Position numbers and translations under genes: made by a program. A stretch of DNA of 64,000 nucleotides from Shewanella ulleungensis (lineage in GTDB: Bacteria; Pseudomonadota; Gammaproteobacteria; Enterobacterales; Shewanellaceae). The notes beneath the pieces are model-generated. The model did no database searches. It was not told the DNA's origin and worked only from the letters and a program-made list of their open reading frames with translations. Below, one piece after another: positions 60,068 through 64,000 of the stretch. Within the stretch, counting starts at the first letter, position 1; every line of letters begins with the position of its first letter. The stretch spans positions 343,876-407,875 of the forward strand of contig NZ_BMQW01000004.1 of assembly GCF_014648315.1 (NCBI RefSeq), in the 5' to 3' direction.

Positions 60068-60150
60068 AATGAGACCACCTTAAAAGATAAACATGTTGTC
60101 ATAAATACTTATGCATTGAACTGATTAGGTAAAATTATTATCAACCTTAT

Positions 60151-60166
60151 ATATGAAATTTCATAT
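60151..60166. promoter_or_regulatory. ArsR-like palindrome, permease side
   Basis: Perfect 16-bp palindrome ATATGAAATTTCATAT, 84 bases before the permease start. The ATATGAA half resembles operators of ArsR/SmtB repressors. It differs at two positions from the site at 60657-60672. Confidence 0.55.
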
Positions 60167-60656
60167 GTTATAGATCATGTTTTTGATATTAACTATTTAG
60201 TTTACTAAATAACTCTACTCACTCGGGCAGCCTTCACCCGTGTTTACTTTTTTTTTACGTTTAGAAAGAGATGGCATTACTTGTCAGTTCGTGTGATATC
60301 GCCCTCCGACAACACTATGGCTGCCTAAATTAATACTATAGAAAACCTATAGTCCCTTAACAAAATCTATCAATAAACCACATCAACCTAATTGAGATAA
60401 AGGACACGAGTTTTAAATTGAATTTCTTACTATGTTTCTGTCAATTAACACCGAACATCTTCTTGTAAGTTAAACATTAAGCGTTGCAAGCAAATCTTGT
60501 CAGCTAAACGTGAAACAAATTAAATTAAGTCATCATGAAAGTCTTAAACATAATAATATGTAAATGCCACTTACTCATAGCGCAAGATAAAAAGTGTTAC
60601 CTGGGCAATAAAGCACTTCAGCAAATTTGACTCTATTAATTTCAAGCGTATAGTGC

Positions 60657-60672
60657 ATATGGATTTTCATAT
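60657..60672. promoter_or_regulatory. ArsR-like palindrome, arsB side
   Basis: ATATGGATTTTCATAT matches 14 of 16 bases of the palindrome at 60151-60166 and lies 122 bases before arsB, next to AT-rich promoter-like sequence. Confidence 0.55.
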
Positions 60673-60794
60673 ATACACAACATCAATAATAAAATACATT
60701 ACTCATTTGCTGAAATAATCACAAAACAGCAGAAACGGTATAAACATTATTTGCATGAGTTTCGGTAGTGAAAAACTACCTTTTAGGAGTTTAT

Positions 60795-62078
60795 ATGTGG
60801 TTGGCCGGAGCAATATTTGTTCTTACCATAGTGTTAGTAATTTGGCAGCCTAAAGGCTTAGGTATTGGCTGGAGTGCGTCTTTAGGCGCGATACTTGCCT
60901 TACTTCTAGGAGTTGTTCACTTAGGAGATATTCCCGTTGTATGGAATATTGTTTGGAATGCGACTGCCACATTTATTGCAGTAATCATCATCAGTTTATT
61001 GTTAGATGAGTCAGGCTTTTTTGAATGGGCCGCATTGCATGTAGCACGATGGGGCAACGGTCGTGGACGCTTATTATTTAGCTATATTGTGTTATTAGGC
61101 GCCAGCGTAGCCGCGTTGTTTGCCAATGATGGGGCCGCGCTCATATTAACCCCTATCGTCATCGCAATGTTATTAGCATTAGGCTTTAGTAAAGGGGCGA
61201 CACTCGCCTTTGTCATGGCAGCAGGCTTTATTGCAGATACCGCAAGTCTTCCCTTAATCGTCTCAAACCTTGTTAATATTGTATCAGCAGACTTTTTTGA
61301 TATTGGATTTAATCAATATGCCTCTATTATGGTTCCCGTTGATATAGCAGCTATTATTGCCACGCTAGCAATGTTGCATGTATTTTTCCGCAAAGACATT
61401 CCTGTGACCTACGACTTACAAAAATTAGCCGAGCCCCAAAATGCAATTAAAGATACTAAGACTTTTAAAACAGGCTGGGGTGTATTAGCGTTATTGCTAT
61501 TTGGCTTTTTTGGTTTAGAACCATTAGGTGTTCCAGTCAGCTTGGTTGCTGCTGTAGGTGCCTTAATTTTATTTATCGTTGCAAGAATAAACAAGACGAT
61601 TGATACTATCAAAGTATTACGAGGGGCACCGTGGCAAATTGTGGTCTTTTCGCTTGGAATGTATTTAGTCGTATATGGTTTACGTAATGCAGGTTTAACT
61701 GATTACTTATCAAATATATTAAATACCTTAGCAGAACAGGGTCTCTGGACTGCGACTATGGGAACAGGCTTTTTAGTCGCGTTTTTATCGTCAATCATGA
61801 ATAACATGCCTACAGTATTAGTCGGCGCGTTATCGATCGACGCCAGTAATGCAACAGGAGTGATTAAAGAAGCGATGATTTACGCCAACATTATTGGCAG
61901 CGATTTAGGCCCTAAAATCACCCCTATCGGAAGCTTAGCTACATTGTTATGGCTGCATGTTTTGGCTCAAAAAGACATTAAAATTACCTGGGGTTACTAT
62001 TTCAAAGTCGGAATAGTCATGACCTTACCAGTGTTATTTGTCACGCTCGCCGCACTTGCACTTCGTTTATCGCTCTAA
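60795..62078 (+). CDS. arsB: Arsenite efflux pump ArsB
   Basis: 427 residues with twelve helices, nearly the same length and strikingly similar along the whole chain to E. coli ArsB ([10 protein letters not shown] start, [13 protein letters not shown] near 115, [10 protein letters not shown] near 334). It exports arsenite or antimonite, driven by the proton gradient. The start is the ATG at 60795 with AGGAG six bases upstream, the place where E. coli ArsB begins; the frame to 60768 is not needed. No arsR, arsC or arsA is adjacent. Confidence 0.96.
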   Translation: MWLAGAIFVLTIVLVIWQPKGLGIGWSASLGAILALLLGVVHLGDIPVVWNIVWNATATFIAVIIISLLLDESGFFEWAALHVARWGNGRGRLLFSYIVLLGASVAALFANDGAALILTPIVIAMLLALGFSKGATLAFVMAAGFIADTASLPLIVSNLVNIVSADFFDIGFNQYASIMVPVDIAAIIATLAMLHVFFRKDIPVTYDLQKLAEPQNAIKDTKTFKTGWGVLALLLFGFFGLEPLGVPVSLVAAVGALILFIVARINKTIDTIKVLRGAPWQIVVFSLGMYLVVYGLRNAGLTDYLSNILNTLAEQGLWTATMGTGFLVAFLSSIMNNMPTVLVGALSIDASNATGVIKEAMIYANIIGSDLGPKITPIGSLATLLWLHVLAQKDIKITWGYYFKVGIVMTLPVLFVTLAALALRLSL

Positions 62079-62083
62079 CTGTT

Positions 62084-62118
62084 AATAAGGCACTAAAACT
62101 AATATGTAGTGCCTTATT
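62084..62118. terminator. Terminator between arsB and the thioredoxin-like gene
   Basis: A perfect 12-bp stem (62084-62095 with 62107-62118) with an 11-nt loop between convergent genes; T-tracts are weak. Confidence 0.65.
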
Positions 62119-62164
62119 GCAATATGTTTAACGACTTAGATAAATGATATTTAGATGATTACGA

Positions 62165-62404
62165 CTAAACATGCGCTTGTAATAAAGTAGTGATTTCATC
62201 AATGGTAGCAAGTCGGCCACTTAACAGAACCTTATCATCGACAACTAGTGCAGGTGTAGACATCACGTCATAATCCATTATTTTCTCGATATCAGTTACT
62301 TTTGACACGTTAAAATCAATATTTAACGTTTTTGCTGCTTCTATTGTTGCGTCAGTGAGTTTTTGGCACTTAGTGCAACCAGTACCAAGTATTTTGATTT
62401 CCAT
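62165..62404 (-). CDS. Small thioredoxin-like CXXC protein
   Basis: 79 residues with a glutaredoxin-like fold: C-T-K-C (Cys10, Cys13) near the N-terminus and the cis-Pro segment S-T-P-A-L-V near 54. Such 'redox-active disulfide protein 2' genes often accompany ArsP-type permeases; here it faces arsB. It may supply thiols or act as a metal(loid)-linked reductant. AGGAG seven bases before the ATG at 62404 sets the start. Confidence 0.87.
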   Translation of the reverse strand: MEIKILGTGCTKCQKLTDATIEAAKTLNIDFNVSKVTDIEKIMDYDVMSTPALVVDDKVLLSGRLATIDEITTLLQAHV

Positions 62405-62942
62405 CTTACCGCTCCTATAATTGAGCAAAATTTAATGACCGATTTTATCACTTCACAAAAGTAAGATAAAAATCAGTCTATTAATGTGATCCACGGCTAC
62501 ATTTAGTTATTCAACTGAGACTCAATTCTAGAAAACAATAAGGGTCTATGGTTAAAGATAAGTTACAGAACGATAAGCTAGAATTAAACGCGACCCAGTT
62601 AGAGTACTATAATCAAAACTTAATTAGACAGATAAGAAATCAGCAGTGTGCTTATGTTGATACAATCGACATGTAAACAAAACATGTTTATGAAAGACAA
62701 CTCAATCGACATATATGGCCATTTTTATATCCCATGTGGATAACATCAATATTAACTAAACTGTTAAAAGTATTGGTTTAGCATATCAAGCATTGTATCG
62801 CTCTCATCAGCTTGCTCTACGTTAAAATGTCTAACGCAACCTTGGTCAACAAATGGCTGAGAACGAAGGAATTTGAATTATTACATCACTTGAATTTAGA
62901 AGTTTACTGAAAGGAATATTGAAGTAAATGCTAGAAAAGACA
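62405..62942. other. Non-coding or weakly coding region before the tRNA-Trp terminator
   Basis: About 540 bases. The only candidate gene is the 42-codon frame at 62548-62676. Otherwise AT-rich with scattered direct words such as 'caatcgacat' (twice near 62665 and 62705). No clear promoter. Confidence 0.45.
62548..62676 (+). CDS. Possible 42-residue protein
   Basis: ATG with AAGGG just upstream (spacing only three bases, short) and a clean stop at 62674-62676. The product is polar and helical, rich in Asn, Gln, Leu and Lys, ending T-I-D-M. No family recognised; could be a chance frame. Confidence 0.25.
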   Translation: MVKDKLQNDKLELNATQLEYYNQNLIRQIRNQQCAYVDTIDM

Positions 62943-62968
62943 AAAGCCTAGCATTTCTGCTAGGCTTT
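62943..62968 (-). terminator. Terminator of tRNA-Trp
   Basis: A perfect 11-bp stem (62943-62953 with 62958-62968), loop TTTC, with U-rich sequence following on the minus strand, eight bases beyond the tRNA. Confidence 0.8.
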
Positions 62969-62975
62969 CTAAATT

Positions 62976-63052
62976 TGGCAGGGGTGGCAAGACTCGAACT
63001 CGCAACCATCGGTTTTGGAGACCGCTGTTCTACCAATTGGAACTACACCCCT
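62976..63052 (-). tRNA. tRNA-Trp(CCA)
   Basis: Cloverleaf with acceptor AGGGGTG/CACCCCT, a 4-bp D-stem GTTC/GAAC, anticodon loop CTCCAAA (anticodon CCA), T-loop GTTCGAGTC and encoded CCA. In enterics trpT lies at the end of an rRNA operon, which matches the 5S-like sequences to its right. Confidence 0.95.
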
Positions 63053-63064
63053 GTTGACGTGGGC

Positions 63065-63093
63065 ATTATGCTAAAACTGCTCCCAAAGGTAAA
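63065..63093 (-). promoter_or_regulatory. Candidate promoter of tRNA-Trp
   Basis: On the minus strand TTTACC (63088-63093), a 17-bp spacer and CATAAT (63065-63070), followed by the GC-rich GCCCACG. The same -10 and discriminator form is seen in the tRNA operon promoter at 33348-33376. Confidence 0.6.
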
Positions 63094-63414
63094 GTACTTT
63101 TTTAATATATCAGTTCAACTGCAGTTTTTTCAGGCAGTTCAATATGCTTATTTAAAGTGAGGAAAAATGAAAGACGAAATTAACACAGATGCTTTTTAGG
63201 AATATCCAATTTATCATCTGCACAGATCATTTTACCCACCTAAACTCACGATCAAGCTGCCCCATTAAAGCTTTCATTCATATGACAAAAAATTTACTCT
63301 GAATTAATCGGGTGAGATTAAGCAAGTTATCGAGTTTAGCTTTTTCGCGCGACCTGTACGGGTATAGGAATTTCGTTAAATTGTCTGGAACAATGTTCGT
63401 AAATGTATATACAC
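63094..63414. other. Non-coding spacer between tRNA-Trp and the 5S relics
   Basis: No gene seen. It ends with the stretch 'ttaaattgtctggaacaatg' (63376-63395), which resembles 'ttaaattgttgggaacaatt' (63832-63851) in the spacer of the third relic unit. Confidence 0.5.
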
Positions 63415-63445
63415 ATAAGCCCTAGCACTTTCTGCTAAGGCTTAT
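63415..63445 (-). terminator. Hairpin after the leftmost 5S relic
   Basis: ATAAGCC/GGCTTAT (63415-63421/63439-63445) plus TAGCA/TGCTA (63423-63427/63433-63437) with one mismatch, in the same place relative to the 5S relic as the other terminators but of different sequence. Confidence 0.55.
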
Positions 63446-63455
63446 ACGAGTATTA

Positions 63456-63506
63456 GGCGTCTGGAATTAACCTACTCTCGTATGGGCATATCGACCACAC
63501 TAACAT
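63456..63506 (-). pseudogene. 5S rRNA 3'-end relic, unit 1
   Basis: On the minus strand this reads GTTAGTGTGGTCG..., then CCCATACGAGAGTAGG and ends CCAGACGCC, matching the last ~45 bases of 5S rRNA (helices IV and V and the 3' strand of helix I). The 5' two thirds of 5S are missing, so it cannot form a 5S rRNA. Confidence 0.75.
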
Positions 63507-63537
63507 CCGTGTTTAGTCGTAAAATTCAGATGTAAAA

Positions 63538-63563
63538 AAGCCCGTTGCGTTAGCAACAGGCTT
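63538..63563 (-). terminator. Terminator of 5S relic unit 2
   Basis: 11-bp stem AAGCCTGTTGC/GCAACGGGCTT (minus strand) with TAAC loop and six U; one G-U pair replaces the G-C of the sister copies. Confidence 0.8.
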
Positions 63564-63587
63564 ATCACTCTTTTTTCAGAGAAATTA

Positions 63588-63634
63588 GGCGCCTGGAAAT
63601 GACCCACTCTGGCATGCCGACTACACTGACATCC
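63588..63634 (-). pseudogene. 5S rRNA 3'-end relic, unit 2
   Basis: Minus-strand copy of the 5S tail, TCAGTGTAGTCGG... then GCCAGAGTGGGTCATTTCCAGGCGCC, 132 bases from unit 1. More worn in the helix IV region than unit 1 but closer at the very 3' end. Confidence 0.7.
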
Positions 63635-63666
63635 CTGTTGTTTAGTAGTAAATTTCAGATGTAAAA

Positions 63667-63692
63667 AAGCCCGTTGCGTTAGCAACGGGCTT
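63667..63692 (-). terminator. Terminator of 5S relic unit 3
   Basis: Perfect 11-bp stem AAGCCCGTTGC/GCAACGGGCTT with TAAC loop and six U; identical stem to 63936-63961. Confidence 0.85.
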
Positions 63693-63716
63693 TTCACTCT
63701 CTTTTTAGAGAAATTA

Positions 63717-63730
63717 GGCGCCTGTCATGG
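63717..63730 (-). pseudogene. Short 5S rRNA 3'-end remnant, unit 3
   Basis: Only GGCCATGACAGGCGCC-like sequence is left of the 5S tail, 129 bases from unit 2 and with the same flanking CCTAATTTCTCT. Confidence 0.5.
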
Positions 63731-63935
63731 CCAGCTACGAGCAAGCTCTTCGCGTTCGTTAATTTGCATAAAGCGTCGCTTTATAAACACAAAAAACTCA
63801 CCCTACGACCCACAAGGATGTGGGAAGTGCCTTAAATTGTTGGGAACAATTTTGGCCTATCACATGGTATGGCAGCATGCTACGCACGTACTCTCTATGT
63901 CCCATCCATTCAACACTCAAATTTCAGACGTAAAA

Positions 63936-63961
63936 AAGCCCGTTGCGTTAGCAACGGGCTT
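63936..63961 (-). terminator. Terminator after the right-edge 5S rRNA
   Basis: Perfect 11-bp stem AAGCCCGTTGC/GCAACGGGCTT with TAAC loop and six U, 25 bases after the 5S-like 3' end; probably the native rRNA operon terminator from which the others were copied. Confidence 0.85.
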
Positions 63962-63985
63962 ATCACTCTCTTTTCAGAGAAATTA

Positions 63986-64000
63986 GGCGTCTGGAAATGA
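63986..64000 (-). rRNA. Probable 3' end of a 5S rRNA running off the right edge
   Basis: TCATTTCCAGACGCC on the minus strand is the same tail as in the relics and lies just before the native-looking terminator. Only 15 bases are visible, so whether the gene is intact cannot be judged. Confidence 0.5.

Larger units (their letters stand above)
60068..60794. other. Long non-coding divergent region of the ars island
   Basis: 727 bases without a credible reading frame on either strand. Contents: perfect palindrome at 60151-60166; an 8-bp TATTTAGT/ACTAAATA pair (60194-60201/60204-60211); a CGGG/CCCG hairpin followed by a run of T near 60224-60257; a 7-bp ACTATAG/CTATAGT pair (60335-60341/60347-60353); a second palindrome at 60657-60672; and AGGAG before arsB. 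An arsR gene would normally be expected here and I cannot see one, even decayed. Confidence 0.6.

Noticed and set aside
63500..63697. 65-codon minus-strand frame over the 5S relics with an internal repeat of L-L-T-Q-R-A-F-L-H-L
   Set aside because: It is a translation of the duplicated terminators and 5S tails; the repeat is a nucleic-acid repeat, and there is no ribosome site.
63415..64000. Possible CRISPR array because of regular ~130-base repeats
   Set aside because: Units are 5S fragments plus terminators, far too long and uneven for repeats and spacers, and no cas gene is present.

Overview
The window reads as a continuous chromosomal segment of an AT-leaning marine gammaproteobacterium, most likely Shewanella or a close relative. 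The reasons are the near-E. coli order of the hemA-kdsA, ubiF-miaB-lnt and leuS-lipA blocks, the 5S-like sequence at the right edge, and CRP/FNR- and Fur-type sites. I see no insertion sequence, prophage or CRISPR array.

Layout. 1-6.7 kb is accessory: the tail of a TPR-like protein overlapping a small beta-rich protein, a PAS-GGEEF diguanylate cyclase, a class II aldolase and BASS-type transporter pair facing a LysR regulator, and a periplasmic SIMPL protein. 7.1-11.3 kb is one very long gene fusing a [2Fe-2S] domain, a GltD-like flavoprotein, ferredoxin clusters and a molybdenum formate dehydrogenase; a CRP/FNR-like promoter sits in front of it. 11.4-21.4 kb holds single-gene units: a two-helix membrane protein, a sulfotransferase, an unusual Lgt, a pseudouridine synthase, a DUF2057 protein, YbaK with a TDT transporter and its LysR, YajQ, VanZ-like, PanE-like and EamA proteins.

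21.6-36.7 kb is core. On the minus strand hemA-prfA-prmC-sirB2-sirB1-(DUF819 transporter)-kdsA couples tetrapyrrole synthesis, translation termination and KDO synthesis; lolB-ispE-prs diverges from it. A patatin gene, a seven-gene tRNA operon (Met-Leu-Gln-Gln-Met-Leu-Gln) and ubiF-pth-ychF follow. 37.1-42.7 kb is miaB-ybeZ-ybeY-ybeX-lnt (tRNA and rRNA maturation, lipoprotein acylation). 43.2-59.0 kb is ybeL | leuS-lptE-holA-nadD-rsfS-rlmH-mrdA-mrdB-mltB-rlpA-dacA-ybeD-lipB-lipA | rimI-holD: aminoacylation, LPS transport, replication, NAD synthesis, ribosome silencing, the elongasome wall synthases and lipoate synthesis.

59.0-62.4 kb is an arsenic-type island: an ArsP-like permease and an ArsB pump diverge from a 727-bp non-coding region with two related palindromes but no arsR, and a small CXXC thioredoxin-like gene faces arsB. 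The last kilobase holds tRNA-Trp and, reading leftward from an apparent 5S rRNA 3' end at the right edge, a tandem series of 5S 3'-end fragments each followed by a terminator. This looks like the frayed tail of an rRNA operon whose body lies outside the window.

Main points for a second look: the fused formate dehydrogenase and its promoter architecture; the regulator-less ars divergon; four consecutive hairpins between leuS and lptE; a perfect 41-nt hairpin behind kdsA; the tandem 5S relics; a Fur-like box in front of the PBP2 gene; and a -10 box embedded in the same 13-bp palindrome before both rsfS and lipB.
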